DNA of 10,935 nucleotides from Candidatus Fibrimonadales bacterium (GCA_009777135.1 WRMM01000046.1:1-10935); one strand, 5' to 3'; counted from the stretch's first letter, positions 1 to 7,012 are shown. A program made the numbers and translations. Notes: generated by a model from the letters alone, not told the origin.

Positions 1-508
1 CGTTTGGCACAGATAAACCAGTACCACCTGGCAAAGCCGAAAAACGGTAATCGGCTGTGCCGCTATAAGAGCTAGGCCAACCATTAGTTGCTTTCAGTTT
101 AGTGTCTGTTGGTGAACCAACAAGATCCTTAAGTATAGACCACTCCGCATTACTAGGCAAATGCCAGCCTGAAGGGCAAGCTGTTCTAGCCATATCCCAA
201 TTATAAAGCCTACCGTAAGTAGCACAGTTGCTAACTTGATTGTTGTAACATAAACTGCCGTTTGCATTATAATTCAAATTTTCCGCCATCCATATTTGGC
301 TACCTATTTTAACCCATTTGTAAGTTTTATAATCCCGGCTATCTGTGAAAGAACCGCTTTCTGATACCGTATTGCTACCGCTATCAGAACCTTTGCTATC
401 CCAACCAGAACCTTGCGAAGTTGTACCTGAAAAATTGCCGTTATCGCTAGAGCAAGAGCTTAAAATAACCAACGTTGTTAACAGGACAGTGACTAGTGCT
501 TTGTTCAT
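1..508 (-). CDS. FISUMP-domain lipoprotein (partial, C-terminus beyond the window)
   Basis: Reading leftward from the ATG at 508-506, the frame stays open for 169 codons to the window edge. Residues 1-18 form a lipoprotein signal peptide, with lipobox LSSC placing the lipidated cysteine at residue 19. A flexible Ser/Gly/Asp-rich linker follows (about 20-53). From about residue 54 to the edge the sequence matches the FISUMP domain (Fibrobacter succinogenes major paralogous domain, TIGR02145): a KWVKIGSQIWMAENLNY motif, cysteines at 87, 95 and 111, GRLYNWDMA at about 99-107, and ACPSGWHLPS at 110-119. The domain is known as a large surface-protein family in Fibrobacter with no established biochemical role. 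A Shine-Dalgarno-like AGAGG lies just upstream of the ATG. The likely location is the outer membrane or periplasm, as a lipid-anchored protein (inference). Confidence 0.88.
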   Translation of the reverse strand, partial: MNKALVTVLLTTLVILSSCSSDNGNFSGTTSQGSGWDSKGSDSGSNTVSESGSFTDSRDYKTYKWVKIGSQIWMAENLNYNANGSLCYNNQVSNCATYGRLYNWDMARTACPSGWHLPSNAEWSILKDLVGSPTDTKLKATNGWPSSYSGTADYRFSALPGGTGLSVPN

Positions 509-539
509 AAAGAACCTCTTTTTTAAAAAACATACACTA

Positions 540-568
540 AATATAATTTCATTTTCGACTTTTGTCAA
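540..568 (-). promoter_or_regulatory. Sigma-70 promoter for the FISUMP lipoprotein
   Basis: On the minus strand there is a perfect -35 TTGACA (568-563), a 17-bp spacer and a -10 TATATT (545-540). This predicts a start near 533 and a leader of about 25 nt carrying the AGAGG ribosome binding site. It is the best promoter match in the window. Confidence 0.75.
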
Positions 569-590
569 TACCTTGTCATTAAATTGTATA
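562..590 (+). promoter_or_regulatory. Possible promoter for the helicase gene
   Basis: On the plus strand, TTGTCA (562-567) is followed after 17 bp by TGTATA (585-590); TATAGT at 587-592 is an alternative -10 with a 19-bp spacer. The -35 lies on the same bases as the opposing lipoprotein promoter's -35. The match is weak and rests mainly on position upstream of the gene. Confidence 0.3.
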
Positions 591-620
591 GTTATAGGGG
601 GTTTGCTGAAAGGCGATTTA

Positions 621-626
621 TAGGAG
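621..626 (+). promoter_or_regulatory. Ribosome binding site favouring a GTG start for the helicase
   Basis: TAGGAG lies 5 nt before the in-frame GTG at 632. No comparable Shine-Dalgarno sequence precedes the in-frame ATG at 689, where recognisable family similarity begins. The GTG is therefore preferred, but the ATG remains possible. Confidence 0.5.
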
Positions 627-631
627 TGTTC

Positions 632-3079
632 GTGGGCGATATTCAAACATTTTCGGACCAATTTATTACTATTTTCCATAAAGACAAAATGCCCGACATT
701 CTAACCGACTTTCTCACCGAAACCCAAAGCAAAGGGTTTTCGCTTTACCCTGCTCAAGAAGAAGCGGTTATGGAGCTTTTGGATGGCAAAAATGTTATAC
801 TTGCTACGCCAACAGGCTCTGGAAAATCTCTGGTTGCAAGTTTTTTGCACAGATTGATGCTTTCCAAAAATATGCGTTCGGTTTATACTTGCCCAATAAA
901 AGCATTGGTGAATGAAAAATGGATGGCGCTTTGCAAGGAATTTGGAGCGCAGAACGTTGGGCTTTCAACGGGCGACGCTGCCGTTAACCATAATGCGCCA
1001 ATACTCTGCTGCACAGCGGAAATTTTGGAGCAAATCGCTTTGAGAGATGGCGAAAATTCAAAAATAGGCGCAGTTGCTATGGATGAATTTCATTATTACA
1101 GCGACAAAGAAAGAGGCGCAGCCTGGCAAATTCCGCTGCTTGCCATGAAGCAGACACAGTTCCTTTTAATATCTGCAACTCTTGGCGACACATCGTTTTT
1201 TGAAAGCGAAATGACAAAATTAAACGGGCTGCAAAGCGTGTGCATAAGAAACGCAGAGCGACCCGTTCCCTTGGAATTTATGTATTCCGAAAGCCCGCTC
1301 TCCAACGAAATTCAAAAATTGCTGAACGAAGGCAAAGGTCCCGTTTACGTTGTGCATTTCACGCAAAGCGAGGCTGCAGAAAATGCGCAGGCCTTTACCA
1401 GCTTGGATATTGCAGGCTTGCTCAAAAAAGACAAAATAGCGGAAACCCTCGCTGACTTTAGATTTTCAAGCCCATTTGGAGCGGATATAAAAAGATGGCT
1501 AAAACAAGGCATTGGTTTGCACCACGCAGGGCTTTTGCCAAAATACAGAATTTTAACCGAAAAAATGGCGCAGCAAGGCTTGCTGCCAATTATATGCGGA
1601 ACGGATACTTTGGGAGTTGGCGTCAATGTGCCGATTCGCACCGTGCTTTTCACAAAACTGAGCAAATTCAATGGCGAAAAAACCGTTATTTTGCCTGTGA
1701 GAGATTTTCATCAAATTGCGGGGCGAGCAGGGCGAAAAGGCTTTGATTCCGTTGGCTATGTTGTTGCGCAGGCTCCGGAGCACGTTATAGAAAACAAGCT
1801 CCGAGAAGCAAAGTTCAGCAAAACAGGGAGAAAATATCAAAAAGCAAGCCCCCCTGAAAAATTTGTAAACTGGGATAAAACTACCTTTGAAAAGCTCATA
1901 AACGGCGAACCGGAAAAATTGATTTCTAGATTTGCCGTTGATGCGAATATAATTTTGCAAACTGTGCCGCATGGCTGCCGAGCTTTGCATAATTTAATAA
2001 TGAATTGCCACGACACAAAAGAGCAAAAGAAAATTCATATAAAACGCGCAAAGCAAATTTACCGCTCTCTCATTGCGCAGAATGTAATAGAAAACGCAGA
2101 TTTAAATGACCGCTTTGCCATGCACCAGCCACTTTCGCTCTGGCTCTTGGAAAGCATGGAAAAAATCGCTGACTTAAATGCATTAACCTTGCTCACTCTT
2201 ATAGAAGCGATTTTGGAAGAAGCGGAAATGGTGAGGCGCAAACAGCTTGCAAGGCTTAAAAACGAGGCAATTGCAGAAATGAAGGCTCAGGGAATTGATT
2301 TTGAAGAAAGGCAGGCACGCTTGGAAGAAATGCGACCGCCAGAGCCAGAGAATGCGGAGTGGATAGAAGCAAACTTTGCAGAATTTGCAAAAAAACATCC
2401 CTGGGTTTGCGGAGAAAAAGTGCATCCGCAAACGATTGTTTTGGAAATGTTTGCCGAGTGCTATTCATTTTCCGGTTATATAAAACTATATGGCTTGGAG
2501 CGAATTGAGGGCTTGCTTTTGCGGCATGTAAACAGCGTTTACAAAGTGCTTGCTCACACAGTTTCTCAAAAATACAAGAACGAAGAAATTTTGGAAACGC
2601 AAGACTATTTGCGCGAAATGCTGCAAAGAGTTGATTCTTCGCTTTTGGACGAATGGCAAAGAATGCAGAACCCGGAATTTGCATTGCCAGAAGAAAAAGA
2701 AGAGCCTTTGCCGCCCTTTGCTGTTAGCGAGCGAATGGTTAAAGCGCTTGTGCTGCAATTTTTGGTTGCATGGAGCAAAGACGATTTTGCCGCTGCTGCC
2801 GCCTGCTTTGAGCCGAGCGAGGAATTCAGCGAAAAAAACCTCGCCGCTTTGCGCAAGCAATACACTGAAACTCACGGAGAATTGCGCATGGATGCAGAGG
2901 GGCGTTCCAACAAGCATACCGAAATTAAAAAGAACGGCGATACTTGGGAAGTTTCGCGAATGCTCCAAGATTACGAGGAGCAAAACGATTGGGAAATATT
3001 ATTTTCCGTGGACTTGGCGCTATCTAAAAGAGAAGAAAGGCTGGTGATTAGAATGGAGAAACTATCCGCTGTGCCGTGA
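632..3079 (+). CDS. Ski2-like DEAD/DEAH-box helicase with DUF3516 C-terminus
   Basis: A superfamily 2 ATP-dependent helicase of 815 aa from the GTG at 632 (796 aa if it starts at ATG 689). Motifs in order: an upstream YPAQEEA element with Gln42, Walker A ATPTGSGKS (58-66), TCPIKALVNEKW (motif Ia), DEFH (151-154, motif II), SAT (181-183, motif III), TDTLGVGVNVP (motif V) and HQIAGRAGRKG (360-370, motif VI). From about residue 404 (KASPPEKFVNW) to the end, the sequence fits the DUF3516 extension known from actinobacterial helicases, including the closing pattern of a tryptophan-centred DWEILFSVDLA strand. Ski2-like enzymes unwind RNA or structured nucleic acid; the role of the DUF3516 subfamily is not established to my knowledge. 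The gene stands alone, converging on the phosphofructokinase gene with 17 nt between their stop codons and no evident terminator. Confidence 0.9.
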   Translation: MGDIQTFSDQFITIFHKDKMPDILTDFLTETQSKGFSLYPAQEEAVMELLDGKNVILATPTGSGKSLVASFLHRLMLSKNMRSVYTCPIKALVNEKWMALCKEFGAQNVGLSTGDAAVNHNAPILCCTAEILEQIALRDGENSKIGAVAMDEFHYYSDKERGAAWQIPLLAMKQTQFLLISATLGDTSFFESEMTKLNGLQSVCIRNAERPVPLEFMYSESPLSNEIQKLLNEGKGPVYVVHFTQSEAAENAQAFTSLDIAGLLKKDKIAETLADFRFSSPFGADIKRWLKQGIGLHHAGLLPKYRILTEKMAQQGLLPIICGTDTLGVGVNVPIRTVLFTKLSKFNGEKTVILPVRDFHQIAGRAGRKGFDSVGYVVAQAPEHVIENKLREAKFSKTGRKYQKASPPEKFVNWDKTTFEKLINGEPEKLISRFAVDANIILQTVPHGCRALHNLIMNCHDTKEQKKIHIKRAKQIYRSLIAQNVIENADLNDRFAMHQPLSLWLLESMEKIADLNALTLLTLIEAILEEAEMVRRKQLARLKNEAIAEMKAQGIDFEERQARLEEMRPPEPENAEWIEANFAEFAKKHPWVCGEKVHPQTIVLEMFAECYSFSGYIKLYGLERIEGLLLRHVNSVYKVLAHTVSQKYKNEEILETQDYLREMLQRVDSSLLDEWQRMQNPEFALPEEKEEPLPPFAVSERMVKALVLQFLVAWSKDDFAAAAACFEPSEEFSEKNLAALRKQYTETHGELRMDAEGRSNKHTEIKKNGDTWEVSRMLQDYEEQNDWEILFSVDLALSKREERLVIRMEKLSAVP

Positions 3080-3096
3080 ATATTTCTTTCTCATCA

Positions 3097-4164
3097 TCAG
3101 CAAAGTTCCCCAAAGAAAATACCCATATCCCTAGCCGTTTGAACTAATTCGTGCTTTGGCGTTACAAGTTTTGTTTTGCCGGCAATATCGGCGAGATTGT
3201 TAAAATTTATTTTTCCGCTGTTCAAAGCTACGGTTACGCCAAAACAACGTTCCGCAGCAAGCTTTGCAGCATAAGCGCCCATTTGTGCGCAAATCACTCG
3301 GTCATAAGGGCTTGGACTGCCGCCGCGCTGAATGTGCCCCGGAACAACAACGCGGGTTTCAATATTAAGCTTCTCTTCTATGGCTTTTGCAATTCTGTTG
3401 GAAGCAGTTTTCTCGCCAGCCTCAGCTCGTTTCTGCATGCGTTCTTTTTTTGAAAGAAGCGCTTCCTCTTTATCCATAGCGCCCTCCGCAGCAGCAATAA
3501 CGCAAAATCCTTTTTGTTTCTCTACGCATTCCACTGCCCTTGCAATCTTGTCAATATCATGCGGAATTTCCGGGATAAGTATAATATCTGCGCCTCCTCC
3601 AATGCCTGCATACAATGTCAGCCATCCTGCCTTGTTGCCCATTATTTCTACCAGCATCACGCGCCTATGGCTCGCAGCTGTGGTTTGCACTCTGTCTAAG
3701 CATTCCGTTGCAACATTTACCGCCGAATGAAAGCCAAATGTAAAATCCGTTCCCCAAATATCGTTGTCTATGGTTTTTGGCAAAGCTATAATTTTAAGAC
3801 CCTCGCTAGACAAAAATGCCGCCGTCTTGTGCGTGCCCTGGCCTCCCAAAACAAGCAGAAAATCCAAGCCCATTTTGCGATAATTTTCTTTCATTTGCGC
3901 AGCTTTTGTATTTTCCTCAACCTGAATTAGCTTTTTATATGGCTGCCGCGATGTGCCCAAAATTGTTCCGCCCAGTTTTAAAATATCAAAAAAATCTTCT
4001 GGCTTTATCATGCGGTATTTGCGGTTGATAAGCCCGTCGTATCCGTTGATAATTCCGCAAATTTCAATCTTAGGCTCAATTGCCGCCATTGCCTTTGCAA
4101 AGGCGCTCATAACAGCATTAAGCCCTGCGCAATCACCGCCGCTTGTTAATATACCTACTTTCAT
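3097..4164 (-). CDS. 6-phosphofructokinase family protein (PfkA-like, altered nucleotide site)
   Basis: A 355-residue PfkA-fold protein, expected to phosphorylate fructose 6-phosphate in glycolysis in the cytoplasm. Visible motifs: GGDCAGLN (9-16), GGTILGTSR (65-73; Arg73 corresponds to E. coli Arg72), PKTIDND (129-135; Asp133 is the catalytic base), SHRR (165-168), AEGA (226-229), ETR (269-271) and GHIQRGGSP (276-284). Two usually conserved positions differ. The GGDG Asp (E. coli Asp103, a Mg-ATP contact) is Gln109 in GGQGT, and the Arg of MGR (E. coli Arg171) is Asn177 in MGNKAGW. Gly110, the position that is Gly in ATP enzymes and Asp in PPi enzymes, favours ATP; Lys130 is the PPi-type or mixed-group residue. 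It therefore resembles the divergent mixed group of PFKs rather than canonical PfkA. The gene is monocistronic, with no strong Shine-Dalgarno sequence before the ATG. Confidence 0.88.
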   Translation of the reverse strand: MKVGILTSGGDCAGLNAVMSAFAKAMAAIEPKIEICGIINGYDGLINRKYRMIKPEDFFDILKLGGTILGTSRQPYKKLIQVEENTKAAQMKENYRKMGLDFLLVLGGQGTHKTAAFLSSEGLKIIALPKTIDNDIWGTDFTFGFHSAVNVATECLDRVQTTAASHRRVMLVEIMGNKAGWLTLYAGIGGGADIILIPEIPHDIDKIARAVECVEKQKGFCVIAAAEGAMDKEEALLSKKERMQKRAEAGEKTASNRIAKAIEEKLNIETRVVVPGHIQRGGSPSPYDRVICAQMGAYAAKLAAERCFGVTVALNSGKINFNNLADIAGKTKLVTPKHELVQTARDMGIFFGELC

Positions 4165-4189
4165 TAGCGTAGCATAAATATTGAAATTA

Positions 4190-4219
4190 ATTATTAGCTT
4201 TTGATTACAATATTGTTAA
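4190..4219 (-). promoter_or_regulatory. Possible promoter for the phosphofructokinase gene
   Basis: On the minus strand, TTAACA (4219-4214) and AATAAT (4195-4190) each match consensus at 5 of 6 positions, with an 18-bp spacer. They lie 26 bp upstream of the start codon. The region is AT-rich, so chance matches are likely. Confidence 0.35.
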
Positions 4220-4327
4220 AATTGCGCTAAGATTTTTACCCTGCCATACTTGGTTTCGTATGCCAGCGCCAATCTTTACATGCTTGCTATTGCAGGCCGC
4301 CATATCATTTTCTATATTTCTTTTACT

Positions 4328-5077
4328 ATGTCGGAAGATGTGGATATTCCAGAAAATATTGCTCAAATCGCTCGTTTTCCCAAGCGACGTGGGGCTATCT
4401 TTCAAGTGGAGGCAAATGATAAAGGCCTCGGCTTGATAGATGCTAAATCTGGGACGCTTAAAATTTATGTTTTGATAGACCCCGATACAGAGGAAATTTT
4501 AGATACGAAGTTCTTTACTTATGGCGGGCCAATGCTCACCGCCCTTGCAGATATTCTTTGCGAGGAACTTTTGGGCAAAAAAATAGACGAAATTCAAAAT
4601 TTATCGCTTGAGAATTTATTCGGCAAATTTGATGTTTTGCCCGAGAACGCAGACTTTCAAATAGCAGCAAAATTACCAGCCATGTTAATAGAAGCTTGGC
4701 CAGAAAAAAAGAATGTTGCTTTTGCAGTTAGAGCTGCTATGGGAAGCGAAAAGCTAAAAGCCTGCTCCGCAGAGGGCAGGTCAGAGGCAGATGCGCAGTG
4801 GGCAGCCTTGAGCGAAGAACAGAAACTTAAAAATATAGACGAGTGCTTAAATGAACATGTGCGCGCCATGCTTGCCAACGATGGTGGCGGCTTGGAGGTG
4901 CTGGGTATTAAAAACGGGAAAACCATTTTGATACGCTACCAAGGTGCATGCGTAGGCTGTGGAGCCGCAAGCGGTGGCACTCTGTATTACATAGAAGATC
5001 GGCTTCAGCAGCATGTATATTATGGCTTGACTGTTGAACCGGAAATGCAAATTTGGAATTCAGGAGAATCTCTATGA
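4328..5077 (+). CDS. NifU-like protein: degenerate IscU domain plus C-terminal Nfu domain
   Basis: A 249-residue protein from the ATG at 4328. Residues about 1-125 align with the IscU/NifU N-terminal scaffold: GLGLID, LKIYVLIDP, LDTKFFTYG, then GKKIDEI. However, the three cluster-binding cysteines are replaced: PACGD became DAKSG (Lys40), TYGCG became TYGGP (Gly67), and the HCS site became AAK (Ala114). Residues about 165-240 form a NifU C-terminal (Nfu) domain with NDGGGLEVL (184-192) and the CVGC motif (Cys208, Cys211), which in the family holds a [4Fe-4S] cluster at a dimer interface. The likely role is Fe-S delivery by the Nfu part, with the IscU part acting as a structural or docking module (inference). 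A weak TTGCAG-17-TATATT element at 4290-4318 would give a nearly leaderless transcript. In-frame upstream starts (TTG 4250, ATG 4280) lack ribosome sites. It is the first gene of a three-gene overlapping unit. Confidence 0.82.
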   Translation: MSEDVDIPENIAQIARFPKRRGAIFQVEANDKGLGLIDAKSGTLKIYVLIDPDTEEILDTKFFTYGGPMLTALADILCEELLGKKIDEIQNLSLENLFGKFDVLPENADFQIAAKLPAMLIEAWPEKKNVAFAVRAAMGSEKLKACSAEGRSEADAQWAALSEEQKLKNIDECLNEHVRAMLANDGGGLEVLGIKNGKTILIRYQGACVGCGAASGGTLYYIEDRLQQHVYYGLTVEPEMQIWNSGESL

Positions 5078-5445
5078 ATATTGAAATCCCGGCAGATTTG
5101 CTTTTGCCGACAGTTGAGGAATTGGAAGAAAAAACAGCTCGCGACTTGGCGGTAAAATGGAAACCATGCAAGCGTCCTGGAAAACGAGAAAGAAACGTGC
5201 TAAAACAGGAAAAAGAATCGGCTAAGCTAAAAGCCATAGCAGAAGAGTTTGATAAATCCAAACCTCCTGGTGCAAGCAAATTGAGTTCTCTGTTTGTTCA
5301 AAATAAACCTGCGAATTTTTCTTTAAATGATATTAATAATAGCAATATGGCAAAGGCTGTGCGCCCGACTTTGAGGGTATCTTTGGGTGGAGAGTCTGCG
5401 ACTGTTCGCAAAAGAGGCAGGCCTCCAAAGATAAAAAGTTTATGA
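5074..5445 (+). CDS. Small basic protein with C-terminal AT-hook-like motif
   Basis: A 123-residue protein I do not recognise as a family. The ATG at 5074 overlaps the NifU-like stop codon as ATGA and is preceded by AGGAGA, so this start is well supported. Residues about 1-70 are highly charged and probably helical (PTVEELEEKTARDLAVKW, then a Lys/Arg-rich stretch around 31-48), followed by an Asn/Ser-rich linker. The tail holds RKRGRPPK (112-119), a core AT-hook (GRP flanked by basic residues) of the kind that inserts in the minor groove of AT-rich DNA. DNA or nucleoid binding is inferred from that motif alone. The protein could instead be an RNA-binding or structural basic protein. Tight coupling to its neighbours suggests joint expression, not necessarily joint function. 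Confidence 0.7.
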   Translation: MNIEIPADLLLPTVEELEEKTARDLAVKWKPCKRPGKRERNVLKQEKESAKLKAIAEEFDKSKPPGASKLSSLFVQNKPANFSLNDINNSNMAKAVRPTLRVSLGGESATVRKRGRPPKIKSL

Positions 5446-6086
5446 AGAAACGTTATTTGAGGGCTGTTCTATTGCTTTTAGGCATAGCGGGCATAGCTTT
5501 TTATGCGTTTTTTCCAAGCGGAAAAAAAGTAAAATGCATTGAAGCGGATTTTGTGAATATTCGCTCTTATGGAGAAGCTGCTTTGGCAGAAACAGAACCC
5601 TTTGCTTTTAAATGTTATTTGTCAAATGAAAGCGAGCATTGCGGAATAGGGTTTTCTTTTGCTGAAACCGGCGAGAGCAAAAATTGGAATCTTATGGATT
5701 CACTTGTGCTCAATTTGAAAAACTCCGAAGATTTTAAAGAGATTATTGTGCAGATACTGACATTGACCGACCATAGCTATATGAAACCTTTTCTAAAAGA
5801 ACTTCATTTGACTGGAGCAAAACGCTATTCAATAGCAATGGAACATTTTTACACGCCGGATTACTGGTATGAGCAGCAAAAAGCTAAAAACATCCATAAT
5901 ACAAAAAATTTTTCCGCAGTGGCTGGCATGGAGATATTCTCTGGCTGGAAAAATCCAACAGACATACCGCTGGAATTGAAAATAGAAAGCCTTTGCCTAG
6001 AAGGCGCTAACAATATTTCTTTCGTGGCTCTGGTAATTTACTTGGCAATTTTAATAGCCACAGCTATAAGCGTTAGAATTCGCTAG
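5442..6086 (+). CDS. Membrane-anchored protein with putative beta-sandwich extracytoplasmic domain
   Basis: A 214-residue protein whose ATG overlaps the previous stop as ATGA. It has an N-terminal membrane segment (about 7-24, preceded by KKRYLR, which suggests the N-terminus is inside) and a second one near the end (about 192-211, ending SVRIR). The roughly 165 residues between would lie outside the cytoplasm. They are rich in alternating hydrophobic strands: WNLMDSLVLNLKNSEDF, YSIAMEHFYTPDYW, SAVAGMEIFSGW and LELKIESLCLEG. This pattern resembles galactose-binding-like or carbohydrate-binding jelly rolls, where the final strand closes the fold; that resemblance is an inference by eye. Such domains often act as sensors joined to a cytoplasmic effector, but here the protein stops just after the second membrane segment. 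It ends convergently with the flagellar gene, and the two share the four bases CTAG. Confidence 0.65.
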   Translation: MKKRYLRAVLLLLGIAGIAFYAFFPSGKKVKCIEADFVNIRSYGEAALAETEPFAFKCYLSNESEHCGIGFSFAETGESKNWNLMDSLVLNLKNSEDFKEIIVQILTLTDHSYMKPFLKELHLTGAKRYSIAMEHFYTPDYWYEQQKAKNIHNTKNFSAVAGMEIFSGWKNPTDIPLELKIESLCLEGANNISFVALVIYLAILIATAISVRIR

Positions 6087-6820
6087 CCAACTCTTCCTAT
6101 ATCATTTACCGCTTTGCTCAAAGTTTCATCCGTTGAGGTAATTGATTTTTGATTTGCTTCATAGTTTCGCTGAAACCTTATCATTTCGACCATTGAATCA
6201 ATTACGCTCACATTGGAGCTTTCCAAAAAACCTTGCTTTACAGTTGCATTGAGCGCTTGTTGTGGTTCAGCTCCTGTTTTTGAATAGTAAAGATTGTAAC
6301 CTTCACGTCCAAGCTCGGCTCTTTTGTCTTCAAAATCAACAATGGAAAGCTTGGTTGCTTCTTTTCCATTTCCATAAACTCTTCCAGAAGCAGAAACATG
6401 AAATTCGCTTGCTTCTTCTAAATTTATCGGCAGTCCGTCTTCGCCAAGCACTTTGTGGCCTTGCAAGGTTACCAAATAACCCATTCCATTTAGGGTAAAA
6501 CTGCCGTTTCTGGTGTATCTAATTCCATTTTCCGTTTCAATTTCAAAAAATCCAGAGCTTTCAAGAGCTAAATCCAATGGATTCTCTGTTCTAAGCAGGC
6601 TGCCCTGCGAGTAGTCTATATAATTCTCAGACATCTGATGGTCTTCATCTTGATGAAGCTTTAGCTCATCGTTTCGCTCAATATCAACCTGGGCAATGCT
6701 TGCCATGAGGGATTTTTTAAATCCAGTTGTGTTTGCATTTGAGAGATTGTGGGCGGTATTGTCCATCATCTCTTGCAAAAGCATCATTCCATTGCGCGCC
6801 GTGTAAAGTCCATTAACCAT
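6083..6820 (-). CDS. flgF: Flagellar basal-body rod protein, FlgF/FlgG family (probably FlgF)
   Basis: A 245-residue flagellar rod/hook-family protein. The N-terminus MVNGLYTARNGMMLLQEMMD followed by NLSNANTTGFKK is the conserved rod-protein helix and loop. The middle has DYSQGSLLRTENPLDLALES, then GFFEIET and RYTRNGSFTLN, as in FlgF and FlgG. The C-terminus has the usual QGFLESSNVSV and a long heptad-like helix (MVEMIRFQRNYEANQKSI). These parts assemble the periplasmic flagellar rod after export by the flagellar type III apparatus. Its size and the SQG/NPLDLA pattern suit FlgF best, but FlgG-like or FlhO-like naming cannot be excluded. No flgG follows it here: the next gene downstream is convergent. 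No clear Shine-Dalgarno sequence precedes the ATG. Confidence 0.85.
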   Translation of the reverse strand: MVNGLYTARNGMMLLQEMMDNTAHNLSNANTTGFKKSLMASIAQVDIERNDELKLHQDEDHQMSENYIDYSQGSLLRTENPLDLALESSGFFEIETENGIRYTRNGSFTLNGMGYLVTLQGHKVLGEDGLPINLEEASEFHVSASGRVYGNGKEATKLSIVDFEDKRAELGREGYNLYYSKTGAEPQQALNATVKQGFLESSNVSVIDSMVEMIRFQRNYEANQKSITSTDETLSKAVNDIGRVG

Positions 6821-6865
6821 ACAGAGCTAAATGCAAAAATCGTGCCAGTTACTGCTCTTCTACGC

Positions 6866-7003
6866 CTAGTCTTGCCGATTTTTATAGCAAATAAAGGTGT
6901 AAATCACCGAGAAAGCAATGCAGAATATACCTGCAAGAACCCCTGCAATTCCAATTTTGCTGTTTTCGGCAAGCTTAGCGATTATTTTTTTGCTCTTTTC
7001 CAT
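6866..7003 (-). CDS. Small single-pass membrane protein, 45 aa
   Basis: A short frame upstream of the flagellar gene on the same strand, with 45 nt between them. It has a basic start (MEKSKKIIAKLAENSK, residues 1-16), an uninterrupted hydrophobic stretch (about 17-40, GIAGVLAGIFCIAFSVIYTF and onward) and a polar basic tail (KNRQD). This is the layout of a one-segment inner-membrane protein, and no other gene explains the stretch. No ribosome binding site is visible. A TATATT at 7015-7010 would place a transcription start almost on the ATG, so translation could be leaderless. I do not recognise a family, and a flagellar role would be guesswork. Confidence 0.5.
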   Translation of the reverse strand: MEKSKKIIAKLAENSKIGIAGVLAGIFCIAFSVIYTFICYKNRQD

Positions 7004-7006
7004 GAG

Positions 7007-7012
7007 TATAAT
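7007..7012 (+). promoter_or_regulatory. Consensus -10 box upstream of the ABC transporter operon
   Basis: TATAAT matches the sigma-70 -10 consensus exactly. The -35 region is only a T-run (about 6984-6990), so the promoter may need an activator. A start near 7019 would give a leader of about 80 nt containing the inverted repeat at 7022-7064. Confidence 0.45.

Noticed and set aside
345..623. Plus-strand open frame of 92 codons over the lipoprotein promoter
   Set aside because: It runs antisense to the FISUMP signal peptide and linker, has no ribosome site, and crosses the best promoter in the window.
1553..1990. Minus-strand frame of 145 codons inside the helicase
   Set aside because: It lies opposite motifs V and VI of a clear helicase and has no domain or start signal.
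2486..2983. Long minus-strand frame (165 codons), and the plus-strand frame 2550-3047, inside the helicase
   Set aside because: Both are shadows of the DUF3516 coding frame; compositions rich in Cys/Phe/Ser or Lys/Arg are typical of out-of-frame reading.
3080..3096. Shared terminator between the converging helicase and phosphofructokinase genes
   Set aside because: Only 17 nt separate the stop codons and no stem with a T-run is visible.
4250..4327. Earlier starts (TTG 4250, ATG 4280) for the NifU-like protein
   Set aside because: There is no ribosome site, and the extra hydrophobic stretch does not belong to the IscU fold; family similarity begins near 4328.
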